From Plumapathes pennacea (lineage: Eukaryota; Cnidaria; Anthozoa; Antipatharia; Myriopathidae): DNA of 64,000 nt. Below the pieces are notes generated by a model. That model searched no databases. It was not told the DNA's origin and saw nothing but the letters and a program-made list of their open reading frames with translations. The position numbers and the translations under genes were made by a program. The stretch covers positions 9,978,068 to 10,042,067 of the forward strand of contig OZ038472.1 of assembly GCA_964036295.1 (NCBI GenBank), written 5' to 3'. Below, in pieces: positions 12,601 to 24,700 of the stretch. Every line of letters begins with the position of its first letter. The first letter of the stretch is position 1.

Positions 12601-13812
12601 TGTCCTTTTACTTACGAGTGAGCCAGGAAAATAGTGGGTTCGAACCCCTTGAACCCACCCCCCCCCCCCCCCCGGATCTGCCCAAGATATGTGGAACCTT
12701 CCTTATTATTATTACTATTATTATTATTATTATTATTATTATTATGGTATACATCATGGCTGAATGCCAAGAAGCTAATAGGTGAAGAAATGACGGGAGT
12801 TTTGCCGACTTGTAGTCCAGACTTGTGCGAACATTGTGTTCACTTTGTCTGTCTCTACACTGCAGGAAGGATGTGCGCCTTCCACAACAGCTGCAGAGAG
12901 CCATGGCTGCTGAAGCTGAGGCGGCTCGTGAGGCTAGGGCCAAGGTAAAAATGTCTCAGTGGAACCTTGCTGTTGTTCATACACAGCATTCATTTCTTGT
13001 CTTATATTTTATTACTATTTTACAAGTATATATGTATATATTTGACAGTGACAGTGATGTTCATAGTTCGATCCCGTTGAAGCCTTTCTCTTTTCTTTCT
13101 TTCTGTTTTTTTTTTTTTGTTTTGTTTTGTTTGTTTGTTTGTTTTTTTTTTTTTGGGGGGGGGGGGGGGGGGGCTAGCTTCACATGTTAATAAATCCACA
13201 AATACTAAGGCCCTATTTTACATGGAAGGAGGGACACCCTCCCTGGGTGGGGGGAGGAGGGGGGGGGGGGGGGGGGTGGGGTTTGTGTAGGGGTACCCGC
13301 GGTTACTATCTTATATCTCAAGAGTGCGCGATGCCTTTCAGACCTTGACGAGATAGCCTTGTGGATAGCGCTTGGCATGTAAAGGGGGGCTATCTTCTGA
13401 CCCTTCTAGGAGGGTCACCCTCCTTCCACGTAATCGGAGCCTAAAACTTTTTGAGTTCTGAACACGAAAGCTCTTTGAAAATGCCCAGAGGCCAAAGTTG
13501 TATAGCCCCAAAATCTCTTCAGTGACACCATTTTTAGAGAAGATTGTTACTTTGTATCTCTTGGTATAAGTGCTTTACATGTTTTCTGTCATCTAAATTT
13601 TGTACAATTCTTTGCAGGTGATTGCAGCTGAGGGTGAGATGAACGCCTCACGATCCCTGAAGGAGGCAGCAGACATCATCTCTGAAACTCCACAAGCGCT
13701 GCAGCTGCGCTACCTGCAGACACTTACCACCATCTCTGCTGAGAAAAACTCCACCATCATCTTCCCGCTGCCTATGGACTTCCTCTCCAAGCTTCTGCCA
13801 GGAGAGAAATGA
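3613..13812 (+). CDS. STOM: Stomatin-like SPFH membrane protein, tandem copy 1 (first exon not found)
   Basis: Seven exons: 3613-3722, 5544-5616, 7026-7099, 7416-7619, 7850-7905, 12866-12944, 13618-13812. All are flanked by AG and GT, phases agree throughout, and the stop is TGA at 13810. Stomatins are cholesterol-binding scaffold proteins of the inner membrane face that oligomerise and modulate ion channels. The first listed exon encodes the hydrophobic hairpin with the family proline ([18 protein letters not shown]). Then come [15 protein letters not shown], the SPFH core with [18 protein letters not shown], the [10 protein letters not shown] coiled-coil helix, and the [14 protein letters not shown]-terminus. 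Oddities: no matching 5' coding exon between 1 and 3612 (exon 3613 is entered in phase 1), and the third exon lacks nine bases, so [10 protein letters not shown] of copy 2 reads LPCIEKV. The 4.96-kb fifth intron holds a pogo transposon and a large palindrome. It may be functional or becoming a pseudogene. Confidence 0.92.
4690..4882. repeat. Dispersed intronic repeat (CCAGGTTCCACTGTAC end)
   Basis: Inside the first visible intron of stomatin copy 1. The stretch has repeated phrases such as CCACCCCATTAATGTGACC and ATTACAGCCACCC and ends in TTAACCAGGTTCCACTGT. It looks like a non-coding dispersed repeat. The rest of intron 3723-5543 shows nothing recognisable. Confidence 0.4.
6680..6950. repeat. 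Dispersed repeat with CCCCGGGGGGGACTCCC-type ends
   Basis: In intron 5617-7025. GGGGGGACTCCCACAT near 6690 and GGGAGTACCCCCTGGGAG near 6918 give partly inverted ends around a unit repeating TTTGACCCCTRARAGGTAC. Related pieces lie near 3540 and 20480. No protein is encoded. Confidence 0.5.
7103..7277. repeat. 34-bp minisatellite just downstream of a stomatin donor
   Basis: About five units of TGTGCTCCAACCCTACCCC plus TACCCCCTAAAATAC, starting four bases after the exon end at 7099. The paralogous intron of copy 2 has the same array at 23037-23140 with fewer units, so the array predates the gene duplication or was moved by gene conversion. Confidence 0.85.
7668..7706. repeat. (TTATT)n microsatellite
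   Basis: Simple pentanucleotide run in the short intron between exons 7416-7619 and 7850-7905 of stomatin copy 1. Confidence 0.8.
8774..10414 (-). pseudogene. pogo-like transposase, inactivated
   Basis: Starting at the ATG ending at 10414, the first 171 codons give a CENP-B N-terminal psq-type helix-turn-helix (about residues 17-65, [20 protein letters not shown]) and a second CENPB-type DNA-binding domain (about 80-150, with [12 protein letters not shown]). An in-frame TGA at 9899-9901 interrupts it. The same frame then continues through the DDE domain: first Asp in [15 protein letters not shown], second in [11 protein letters not shown], third in [18 protein letters not shown] frameshift near 9295 leads into [17 protein letters not shown], and another near 9107 into an acidic tail. 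The tail ends [10 protein letters not shown] at the stop 8774-8776, which fits the PIP box Q-x-x-I-x-x-F-F. PCNA binding through such motifs is reported for pogo transposases. One stop and two shifts make this copy non-autonomous. Confidence 0.93.
10533..10979 (+). CDS. HIRAN-domain-like accessory protein of the pogo element
   Basis: An uninterrupted 148-codon frame, divergent from the transposase and about 120 bases from its start. Visible core: [18 protein letters not shown], then [18 protein letters not shown] and GKIVGHVP. This is the pattern of HIRAN domains (L-x-R-E/D-P-x-N-x-x-D-x-x-A-V, then V-G-H), which in HLTF/Rad5-type proteins bind DNA ends at stalled forks. After SCEVTGER the protein ends in a Lys/Arg-rich tail ([16 protein letters not shown]), a likely nuclear localisation signal. 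The start is uncertain: there is no ATG between the TGA at 10530 and the HIRAN core, while an ATG at 10529 is one base out of frame. A 5' exon or one indel could explain this. The family call rests on pattern recognition only. Confidence 0.6.
   Translation, partial: AECKIFSCDSFIRGHHVYKDDWTPTLGEILECKREPQNEKDPHAVAVTRNGKIVGHVPLIYSRYVSRFLELEPSSASCEVTGERLNRGGGYGLEVPCKYKLQGVPEAVAWVAKCMDKETGKIKTAIERNQDTKKRKKNASDSSKRMRK
11706..12319. repeat. 614-bp imperfect palindrome (foldback element)
   Basis: The left arm begins ACTCGTCCGTGACAAACTTT and the right arm ends with its complement AAAGTTTGTCATGGACGAGT. The arms stay complementary for about 280-300 bases each, for example AATCGCACCCAGTGAAAAAT against ATTTTTCACTGGGTGCGATT, down to GTCGGAGCAGAA / TTCTGCTCCGAC around a ~40-base loop near 12010. 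It has no coding capacity. It lies in the fifth intron of stomatin copy 1 downstream of the pogo element and would form a very long hairpin in the pre-mRNA. Confidence 0.9.
12655..12745. repeat. Poly-C run and (TTA)n microsatellite
   Basis: A run of about 20 C near 12656-12674 is followed by about 14 TTA/ATT repeats at 12700-12744, ~120 bases before the exon at 12866. Open frames across it on either strand are low-complexity artefacts. Confidence 0.85.
13084..13276. repeat. T-rich, poly-G simple sequence
   Basis: A TTTG/T-rich stretch (13100-13155) runs into a G tract (13155-13173), with a second G-rich tract at 13230-13276. Both lie in the last intron of stomatin copy 1 and are not coding. 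Confidence 0.8.
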
Positions 13813-13935
13813 CTATATGGCCGGCGAGATACAGCTGACATGACAGTGCGGGACACATCTCCGCTGGCTGAAGTCAGCTCCTAACAAAATGTGTGTTGTA
13901 ATGCTCTTCATGTCTCCATATTTGTGGTGTAGTGT

Positions 13936-14160
13936 TTAAAGCTGGTGTTACACTGGTCGATTTCAACGCCGATTTGCTCCAAATTCACGCAACGGTGTTG
14001 CAAGTTTTTGAATCGCTTTCAAAAACTTGCAACGCGTTGCAGCACTGCAATCATTGCGAAAAACTGTTCGCAGTGGGGTGTTGAACCTGAACGATTTTTA
14101 GTGCAACATCGTATCGTTGCACATCGTCGTTGCAAATCGACCTGTGTAACACCACCTTAA
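13936..14160. repeat. MITE, GGTGTTACAC ends
   Basis: The left end TTAAAGCTGGTGTTACACTG matches the complement of the right end, which reads TGTGTAACACCACCTTAA. The interior is built from GTTGCAAG/CTTGCAAC motifs (for example AAACTTGCAACGCGTTGCA). It begins 124 bases after the stomatin stop. A related unit is at 36609-36797. Confidence 0.82.
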
Positions 14161-14715
14161 TATACTGTAGAGTTATTTGAATGTATTAGTGTACTTTGAT
14201 CACGGCAAAGACAGTTGTAGAGTTTGGACAAACGCAAAAATAAGACTCACCACTAGAAAAGAGCTACTGAATTTTCAGATCGGCTTAGGGCTCGGTAACT
14301 GTATCACAGAAAAGCGACTTTTCTCGAACGTTTTGTAGCAACGCACCGACATATTCACTTCGGTATGTGTCAATCAGAAAAGTTGTCCATTATCTAATTC
14401 CAGTGGTGTGTGTTAATTTGGTGTTTAGCCAAGCCTTACGCGAACTCTCATTAACGTGACAAAGATCCGTTGATAAACCAAGTGAACATGTTCATCATAA
14501 ATGCAAAAATCTGAGATTCAGAATGTAACATACATTATACACACAGATATTCCTTTATTTTGTGAGGATTAATTTCAGTGTGTAATTAATTGGTTCTTTT
14601 TCAGATTTGTTGAGACTTTTTTGACCAGCAAACTGGATTTGAATTAAGGTTAAATGTGCAATACCTTTCATTGTATGAAAAGTTTTTATTGTTAACTCGC
14701 GGTTATTGTCCTGGA

Positions 14716-15300
14716 CCCGGTTGTTCAATGTTCTGGATTTGGTTCAAACTTACGTCGTTTTTAGGCCCGAAAATGAGACGGTTTTGCTCACAATTCGATT
14801 TCCTCGCTATGATTTGAGTTTCAGCAACAACTTCTTTGGCTGCTCTCTGATCACAACCCCTCAATTTCTTGGCCAAGTTGAAAATTGACTGTTTCGGAAA
14901 CGGAGCTCGAAACCTTTGTCGGTTTTATTCGAAAATGCTTAAACAACTTTTTCGATACTCAATGAAGTAAAATACCTTGTCAGCGAATTTTGATTTGTTT
15001 TTTGTTTATAAGGATTTTATTCCCTTTTAAAAGTGGAGGGAGCGTTTCGAACCCGTTTTTTGTAAAAGTGGTTTAATAAAACAGGAACGGAAAAAAAAAA
15101 AAACGGAAATCGCTGACATGGCATTTGAGAAAAGCTGGTCTTCTACACCTCGCGAAAATTTGAGTGATGTCGACCAAACCGCTCAAAAGTTTTAGTTCCC
15201 GAAAGATTTAACTTTTTGCCACAATGACTTTTTTCCGATGTGATTTTGAGGGGACACGCGAACCTTAATTGAGACCTTAGTCAGGCTTTGAACAACCCGG
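14716..15300. mobile_element. Non-autonomous element with CCCGGTTGTTCAA ends
   Basis: A 585-bp unit with left end CCCGGTTGTTCAATG and right end CTTTGAACAACCCGG. The interior matches the split copy at 8022-8475 and 11336-11400. It lies between the two stomatin genes and encodes no protein. The shorter elements at 37908-38053 and 41567-41796 share the end motif. Confidence 0.75.
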
Positions 15301-15877
15301 CTCAGTGCCAGGCTTTTCAGGTGAAAGATAACTCAGTTATCTTCTATCAGTTTCCGAGTCGGAAATGGTTTTCACTGATTTAATGTGGTGTACACAATCC
15401 ATTGGTGCGTTTTGCAGATTGCAATGCACAGTTTTCATTAAAGTGCACTGTATATAACGAATCACTACTTCAGGGTGAAGAGACCCCTTCACGGTATTGA
15501 ATGCATGACTGGTAATGAAGGCAAGAACAAAGAAACATGGCGACGACGCGTGCGAGAAGTCTGGGTTTAATAGTAAATCGTTCACAATCAGAACCACTGA
15601 AAGCTTGCAAATGACAATTTGGAATATTTCGAAGTTCCTCCAATCAAAAAAACGAATGCATATGCAGCTTCTTATTTGCCCTGATTACCCATCGTGCATT
15701 TGTTGATCGGGTTTCTATGTTGCATGTGTTGAGGGGGGCCTATTTTTGTCATTTGATTTTTTGCTTGAACGGTTTTCGATTGTCTGCCAAAAGTGTGGTA
15801 GCTTTGGGTTTGGTCGTCCAAACTATTTTATGAGGCACCGCGGGACAAATCGACGTTTTGGTTTAGTAGTAGTTTGA

Positions 15878-16352
15878 GATGCAGATTTTCCCAACCTTTT
15901 AAGAGTAAAATGTGTGAGTAATGTAGTGAGAATTGATAGTTTAATCAGCTGTCATCTGAGCAAGGTATCAAAAGCCAAGTTCTCCTTACTGTATCAAACT
16001 GAAGGAGAAAATCGAAGTGGATTATTAGTGGGAGTGAAAGCGACAGGGGGTGGAACGATCGCTCTGTCGGATCCAAAGGTTTACTTGCGACCAACAATTG
16101 CTCACTTATCAAGTCTTCCCGCTGACTTTCGATCGATTCGTTGACCCTTTCACTCCCAAGAGTGATCAACTTCAATTTTCTCTTTTCAATCTCCCACCAT
16201 AGATATATGATGGTAAGGTATGGACAATTTGGCATTTGATACCTTGCTCACATGACAGCTGATTAAAACATAAATTCTCTTTTCATCACTCATACATTTT
16301 CTTACTTTATGGTTGGGAGAATCTGCATTTTGAACTTGGGGGTGAAAGGGTT
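15878..16352. repeat. Two family A MITEs in opposite orientation
   Basis: The first copy (15878-16042, 5' end truncated) reads CAGATTTTCCCAACCTTTTA ... GTGGGAGTGAAAG. The second (16142-16352) runs the other way, from CCCTTTCACTCCCAAG to GGGTGAAAGGGTTAA. About 100 bases of unrelated sequence separate them. Confidence 0.8.
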
Positions 16353-18779
16353 AAGAAGTGGTTGGGGGCCGAGAGCTAGCAAAAGCTTCACACTGACAAG
16401 ACACTCCCCCCTTATTAGAGAACCGTGCGATTAGAATGTTAAAACCACTTGACCCTCCCCCCTTTCGCAAAATGAAGTTCCCCCCCTGCCCCGCCCTTTA
16501 TCCCTTTAGTGGCAATGGGTTAGCTTGCAGTTCGAGGATGACGCTTCTGTCACTTTGATGGTCATTTCAGAGTAGTTTGTACTTGTGTGCACTGTAAACT
16601 ATGCTCGATATTGATTTGACTCGAAGAGAAAAAGAAAGCTATATAATATATGAATAGATAAACAAGACCGATGTCATCCATATTTTACGGAGGTCCCGCT
16701 AGTTCCCTTATTAGATAACCTCCTCCAGCATAGCATAGCACGCGATTAGAGGTGTATGTTTTCTTATCTCTAGCACAGAAGCATTGATTGTACATACAGT
16801 GGAGGTCTAGGCTTTTGAAATGGGGATCAGGAGACTGAGGAAATGCAAACGCCCTACGGCGGGAGCTGATAGTGAAGATCCGGGGCATGCTCTGACGTTT
16901 TGAAAGATATGGTCTCTGAAAAGTGCATCTTGAGACCAGAGCACAGAAAAAGTATTAGCGCTTCCCTCGCGAAGTGGTTTTATTTTGTGGCCTATCCCAT
17001 TTGGCTTGTTAAAAAGTCTTTGACCCACCCCTTTAGCAAAGGGACCACTGTATTTTGAAGTAGCCCCCCTCCTTTCTTCAGACTACATCAAACAAAATGA
17101 TCATTGATAAAAAACACCACATCTGCCAGGAATTCCACAGTTTTTACTTGGGCACAGGCAGGACCCTAAAGAGATGATGTGTTACTGATTAGAGCGATGG
17201 GGGTTCGAGGGCATGCTCCCCCGGAAAAAGAAACCGAAATATAGTTTCTCTGAAAAGTGGCATTACTTTTGAGCTAAGTCAAATTCGTTGTCTCCCACTC
17301 AATATGAAGTCTGTTGTTCAGAACTATGTTGTCTTTTGAGGTAAAGGCAAACTCACCAACATCACGTATCGGTGTGAACACCCTAGGGGGTCCGAGTGCA
17401 TGCTCCCCCGGATATTTTTTAAAAGTATGGCCAGTGATGCATTTTTGGAGCCCAAGTCCCGGGCGACAGACGCGCTTGGGTCGACTTGTTGCTCTTGTTG
17501 ATGTTTTTTCTGCTGTTGTTGTTGTTGTTTTTTTTTTTGTTTTGTTTTGTTTTTTTCGAACATCAATTAGTTGTCTTGTACCGCGGACCTAGCTAGATTA
17601 GCTTTTTAATTATTTCTAAGGTTGACCAATACCTGTATGTACTCTTTCCTCTTATTACTATCATTCTGTTTTTGTATGTAAGGTATGAATAAAGCGGTTC
17701 TTCTTATTGAGGGCAGAGGAGAGGACTTACATTTCAGGCTAAATGTTACGTTTGGAACAATTTTGAGCAAAAATATATAAATCCTGTCTTATTGCATGTT
17801 TACAGTTTTATTTCCGTCCACACTACGCTGATATTTTCGGTTAAGAAAACGCTCTCTAGTATGGAATATTTTGAAAACGCAAATTTTCGGTGTTGCGGTG
17901 TGGACGGACTGGCGCCTGTTCCAGCTCGACCCCTCCCCCAGAAATTCAGTGGCGCAAATTATACGCATGCACTTTCAGGCATAAAAAGAAAAAAGAATAA
18001 ACAATCACTGCCCTCAATTAACATCAAGATTCTAAAAACTTCCGTCCGTTCTGAGCATACGCCAAATGAAAGTACATGGTTCTTGGCATAACATACGGAG
18101 GAATTCTCATAAATTCTCACATTGTGGATGGGACCTGAAATCAGCACCCCATCTTTCCACGAACAATAGAATATAACGTCGCTGGGTTGTTGCCCCGAGA
18201 TAAAATCAAGAAATATGGACATTTTTAATAAGGCTCTGTGGGTGGTGCCTAGTGTTGTTCAGTGACTTTGAAAATTTAATTAACGGCTCTCTGACAGACT
18301 TTAGAAATTTACATAGGTGGAAAATAGTATATTTTGTTCAGATCTCATCATGTAGTCAAAATTCACCCATAAAGAAAACCAAAGCTTCTTTTTTTTTATG
18401 TATGTGTTTCATATTTCAAACCAAAAGAGTGTCATCTTTGTGACAAAATTGTACGGTTTCAAGGTTCGGATGATTAGACACATGGCGAATACTGACAGGA
18501 TTGTATTATTTCGTGCATCCACAGAACACTTATACTAGCCAAAGTTGAGAAAAAAGTGTGTACCTAATATTCCCTTCAAATTTTCCGTCGCCTCTTTCGG
18601 AGATTTCCACTGTCACAAGATGACAGTCCGCTCGAGTGATTGGTGGTATTTTTTAGGGCTTTGTGAGTTTTCCTTTTTTAATTTTCAGGTCATTAATTGT
18701 GTCATCGAGCCGGTACAGGTGTTTTTTTTTTCTCCCCAAGCGGGCGTGGTCACGTGACACTCGGATTTCATGCACAAAG
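16353..18779. other. Spacer between the stomatin paralogues
   Basis: No gene recognised. It contains C-rich tracts (16400-16500), a GTTGTTGTTGTT/T-rich stretch (17505-17555), and GGCGCAAATT and GCGGTGTGGACGGA phrases (17800-17960) resembling the CCGTCCACACTA MITE at 33764. The last few hundred bases before the ATG at 18780 should hold the promoter of the second stomatin gene, but no TATA box or start site can be named with confidence. Confidence 0.45.
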
Positions 18780-21700
18780 ATGGCCGGTCACAAAGACGAG
18801 TTCAATCTGGCTGGACCAGAAGCAGGTGAGAGCTTTTTATTTAACAGGGTGTTTAGCCGTGGTTTTACCTTTGTATAAACTGAATTTAAAGGTGTCAAAA
18901 TTTGGGTGTAAGGTAAAACTCATATTGCTAAACTGTCGCATGAAATCTTGGTTGTTTGTCAATTGGGTGGTGCATTGGTTGTCAGCGCTGCACGTTGCAA
19001 GCTTGGTGTTTCCCCGTTAAAGAGTACAAAGAAAAACAGTGTATAAGTAGTACCTTGGAAGTTGTACTTACCAGGAGTCGTGGGTTTTGCGAATTTACGA
19101 TCGCTGTGTTTTCCGTGTTCATGCGGCAATTAAAATGTTTCCGAATAAATACGACCATCTTGTAGAAACGTTTACGAAATTCTCTAGCCTACTTTTTACG
19201 TATATACAGACTAAAATGAGACTGTTTTTCTTTACAAGAACATTGCAAAATAAGCGTTACAGTTACTAAATTTAAAAACGATCTGTTCCTAGATAAGATA
19301 GCAAGTTATATTTGCGTTGTGCCTACAACATGTCTGCTGTGTTGTATGCCTACTGTACAATACACATGAACGGTAAATTTGACTGGAAATTGTTTTCTTT
19401 AAAAGTTATTTCTTTTGCTTATTTGCCACAGAAAATGAGTGCCTGATAACCGGAAATTTTATACATGTAAATAATTATAAATTGTGACCTTCGGACGTAC
19501 TTGTAATTGTTGTGAATTTTTACTACTGGCGTGTCACTTTAGATTGGAAAGAGACCAGTATTTAATTCCCCAACAATATTTCACCTGCTAAATACACACA
19601 CCCTTCAAAATGCTCTTCAATTTTTAATACCCAGAAAATGTTACTCTGACTTGCATAAATTTGTTGACTAATATATTGGAGTTTTATGAAATAATCCGGG
19701 AGTGGGAGAGGGCACTCCCATATATAAGCCATATACGTATGTTCCGCCCCAAAAGGTATCCTTTTCATACATTTTAGTCTGAACAGAGTATTGATTTTGT
19801 GTCTTTTGTCTGAAATAGGGTGCAAATTTTGTAGTACAGGTCTGAACTAAAGTAAAAAATTGTAATCTTGGTCTGAAATCACTAAATTTTTTCTGCAGCT
19901 TTCACACCCAGGTCCACCCAGTCTGTCTGCACTTGTCATTTTGCATCCATGTGACTTTTTTGTTGACCAAAGGAAAAACATCAAGCTTATCCATGTTCAG
20001 TGAGAAATGTGGCTACATGTAATTTTTATGGATACTGTTTTTCTAAATTCAACCTTTTCTAAATTCATATTGTCACAAGGAATATAAAAATATATGAATA
20101 CAAGCTGACTGATTTCCTCTGTATACTGATGTTTGAAAAAAATGTTACTAGATTCTGTAAAACTGATACCTACTCTGTGTAAATGTATGTTTGAGTTTGA
20201 CCCTTTTCACAACTAGTGCTGGTGCTATATTTCTGTGGCTAGCTCCCGAGTTGGGCACTTGAAGAATTTCTATAAGGGGAGGCTCCACTCAGGCTTTCAA
20301 CCCCTTACCTTTTCATATACCATTCTAGAGTCAAAATCAGGTGACCCTTTTATATACCTTAAGTAAAAATATGCACCCTCTTTATACCTTTGAAAAGCGA
20401 TGCTTTGATTCGATAACCTCTTTATACCTGAGAAAAGGGACCTTGTTTGTGCAGAGCATACCTGTATAATCTATCACAGGGAGTACCCCCTCCCCTGGGG
20501 GCATCTTGGAGAAACTTTACCTTTTCCAAAACATTCAAAACACCTGCTGTGGAGTGGCTTCTGAGTTTAATACAAACACTGGAAAGTTAATATAAATAAA
20601 AGGTTAATTTGAATTTAAATAAGTTGCTCTGGCAATCATACATATAGGTACCAGTAAAGCTATTGCTATGCATTAAATAAGACAGTGAGAACTTGAACAA
20701 GAAAATGCATCATTTTTTCTCAATATTGTAGTGGCCACCATTCAAATTAAAGTATAAGTCAAGCATATTTCAACCTCACACAAACTTGTTGAGCACTGAC
20801 ATCCTCTGTTCTGGGATTGTCATCTGAGTGTTGTTGAAGGTGGAAACAGAGTGAATAATACAGTGGGATTCAACAATTTGGCTAAGCTTCTAGTTCACAT
20901 AATATTGTGACTAGATAAATAATCATATAGCTGGCTTTGCCCTTTGTTTGAGCTGTAGCATAATTTATGGTTGTAATAATGTTGTAATAATATGATAATT
21001 ATTGTCCTGTGTTTGTGTACTATATTTGACCACCTAAATACCTAAGTTCAATTCAGCAGGAGGTTTGAAAGTAATAATATTGTGATCATGAAGAGATGCA
21101 TATGAAAGATGCTAATCAATATGAAGAGGAGGGGTTTGAAGTCATACCCAATTTGTTTAGTGCAGTCATTCTATAATCCTGGGCCATGCCTGTACATACA
21201 AGCCCAAATTCAATTCCATTCATTTGTTCTGATAAGAAGCCTCTGGAAATACAAGGTTGGGGTAATTTGGGAAGGAAAAACATTCACAGAATGCAACTGT
21301 TCTGTGTTAGAATGTTTTGAATTCCTCTTTACAATAGTCTATACAAACATTCTTTTTTCAAACCATTACTGTACAGTTGGGCAGGCATAAAGTTGACAAT
21401 TGTTTGTCTTTTCTCTCATCAGGAGGTGAAAGTGCTGGAGATGAAAGAGGAATCTTCCACATATTGCTGACAGTAGTTTCCTACTTTTTCTTCATTGTGA
21501 CTTTCCCTATTTCAATCTTCTTCTGTTTAAAGGTAGGTATTGTTAAGCCCTGGCCAAATGGACTTCCAAGTTGAGCTAACTCAAACCAAGTTTGCAAAAT
21601 CACTGAATTTGCATGCAGGTGGCACAACACGGTATTCCGGTTGAGCCAAGTCACAAGGAAATTATTCAAATGCAGTAACAAATTAAGCTTATGCAACCAC

Positions 21701-24700
21701 CTTGCATAGACCTTTGATTGAATAGGCTCGACTTGGCTTGGGCAGCCAAAGTCAACCCAAGTTGAACCAAATAGGTGGCTAAACGATGCCCAAGTCAAAC
21801 CCAAGTTGAAACTGGCTTGAGTTGGCTACTGCTAGACTTGGGGGTCTGATCAGGGCTTTAGAAGGGCAATAGGTTGTCACATGTTTTCGTAACATAGCCA
21901 CAGTAAAATAGTTCAGGAATGTAGTGTATGTTTATGTAGTGACTGGAACTTGTTGTAGAAGGTTCAATGTGAGGGGCGGCAAATGGTAAAATCAGAGACT
22001 CGCTGAGACCCTGTTTAAAAATCTGAGAAAAAGACTTTATCCACTCCGAGACGGAAAAAAAAAACAAAAAGAAACAAGACTCCGAGACTCATCGAAAAGG
22101 CTGCCAAGATTCCAAGATCGGACCAAAACTTTCTGAGACCCACGATTTTCTAGGTAGCATTCACCACCCCAAGTGGGAGGAATGACCAAAGATTTTGTCA
22201 AATCTTATGATTTCTTCAAATTTCCTATGTACAGCAACATTTCAAAACTGGCCTACAACAGACAAAAGGGTTGGTCAGTGCAGCTTTTCTATGGGCAGTT
22301 CAACTTCATGTTCATGTACATTTATTTTGATCCTGGGCAGGTTGTACAGGAGTATGAAAGGGCAGTTATTTTCCGTCTCGGACGGCTGTTGCCTGGAGGA
22401 GCTAAAGGGCCAGGTTAGTGTACAGTGGTTTGTACAGCACAGGGACATAGCTTTGTTTATGCATATATGTACATGACTGGGTACTTGTGAAATTCGAACT
22501 TTTTTAAACTTGACTCTCTTTCATAATATTAACTGATGCAATGGGTGCTGGTTTATAGAGATGCAAATGATCCTGAAAATCATGTACATCAATTTCATAA
22601 TGTGTACAAGTCATAACCACCTTGATAGTGTCTTTCTGTCAATGCTAAGGCTCATTAAACATAACTTTTAAATTAACGATAATTCCTGTCAGTGCAAACT
22701 ATTTGCATACACTGTATGCATATAGCTTAATGGTAACCCTTAATTTCACAAATGTTCTACACACAAACTTGCATTAGTTTGCATTTTAAGTAATGCATGT
22801 GTTAATAATATTATTGGTAAATCAGCACTAACTTGGATTGTTTTGGCACAAGTTTGATGATTAGGATTTTTTCTGAAGAAATGATCCCATGCTTTCCATA
22901 CCCTATGACTGAGTTGTAAATTCACACAACTCTTTTTATTTCCAAAGGTATGTTTCTTGTCCTGCCCTGTATTGACTCCTACCAGAAAGTGGACTTGAGG
23001 ACTGTGTCTTTTGATGTCCCACCACAGGAGGTAGGTACTGCATGCTCCACCCTACCCCTACCCCCTAAAATACTGTGTGCTCCAACCCTACCCCTACCCC
23101 CTAAAGTAAGCTCCAACCTTACCCCTACCCCTAAGTTTGCAGTAAGCCACACCCTTGGCTTTATTAGGACTGCATAATTTACTTGAAGTTTTGTTCTTCA
23201 GATCCTGACAAAAGACAGTGTGACAGTTGCAGTGGATGCCGTTGTGTACTTCAGGATATACAATGCCACCATGTCCATCACCAATGTGGAGAATGCAAAT
23301 CGTTCAACCCGTCTCCTCGCACAGACAACTCTGCGTAATGTGCTGGGAACCAAGAACTTGAGCGACATTCTGATGGAGCGTGAGAACATCAGCAACACCA
23401 TGCAGGTATGGTTTTGGTTTGTCTGTTGCACTTAACTCCTTCACTCGCAAGCTCAAAATAAGGTTATCTCAGCATTTTAAGAATAAAATGTACGAGGAAT
23501 GTAGTGAAAATTGATTGTTCAATCAGCTTTTATTTGAGCAGTCAGAACAGTCTCTCACCAGTATCTCTGGTGAGAGACTGTAAGAGAATATTGAAGCTGG
23601 TCTTGAGAATGAAGTGTACCGTATGTGGATTGGTTCATGTTATCACGTGATATGCAATGACCTAATTGACTTCGCAAAATAACTCGAGATGTGGCCAGTG
23701 AATTGCTCATTATACTTGTGTATAAAAGTTAACTGCATCCTAACCAAACTCAAGACCATTGGGCTTTGTGGAACATGCATGGATAAAGTGGATTTTAGGG
23801 AACGATTTTGGCTTGCGTTCTTAAGTTCACCACAGAAGCTTTGAGAATAGCCGTAAACAGATGTTTGATGGATACTGCTGGGGGATTGCAAATATCTCTG
23901 TCACCGCTAGATATTTAGTCCCGACGAAACTTTCTGTGGCGACACAAAATACTTCTGGGAAGAAAACAGGCCGAAAACAGAAACCAAAGCAACAATGAGC
24001 TTTAGCCGCAAAACAATGGCGATTTATGCTTTACTCTGTACATGACATCTGTTGCCTCATAAAATTCTTCTGCTTATCGTACATTGCCTGTTGAAATGTT
24101 TCTTTCATTTGATCATGTAGCCTTTGTTTTGCAATGGTCATTGTATAGGTCGGAAATGAAAAATACACCGAAATAGTCCTGAGCATTGATTTTGCAGTCA
24201 CAAATGGACTGAACACACTGTGAACAAAACCGCAATAATATTGTAAACGTGTCTGTGTTACATTCCTCACTTTCAATTTTATATTTGTTACAGAGCACGA
24301 ATACTCGAAAGCCTGATAGAAGAAACATATTCAGTTAATAAAAGAAAACACAAGTATTAAAGCTAAGGCTGGATTAATCGTGGTCTCTGATTCGAAATAA
24401 GAGTTGAAGTCAAACTGTCAAAATTGATTGTGCATAAAAAGGGATGTCACGCATTCTCAAAATGCAGGGTCGCTCAACCTTTAAGAAGCAAGTGTATGAG
24501 TGTTGTAATGATAATTTATAGTTTAATCAGGTTTAATTTGAGCAAGGTGTCAAAAGCCAAGCTCTATATACTGTGTGATATTTTTCTGGTGAGAAACTGG
24601 AAGTCTCTCTTGGGAGTTCCACTCTTGTCCTTACTTTCCATTTTAGTAGAATTATTCTGGTCTCAACGCAACTCATGCCGCGAGCTCACTCAGGCAACGC

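Noticed and set aside
12608-12948. Frames rich in Ile or Leu and Pro
   Set aside because: They are produced by the (TTA)n and poly-C tracts; only 12866-12944 is coding, as a stomatin exon.
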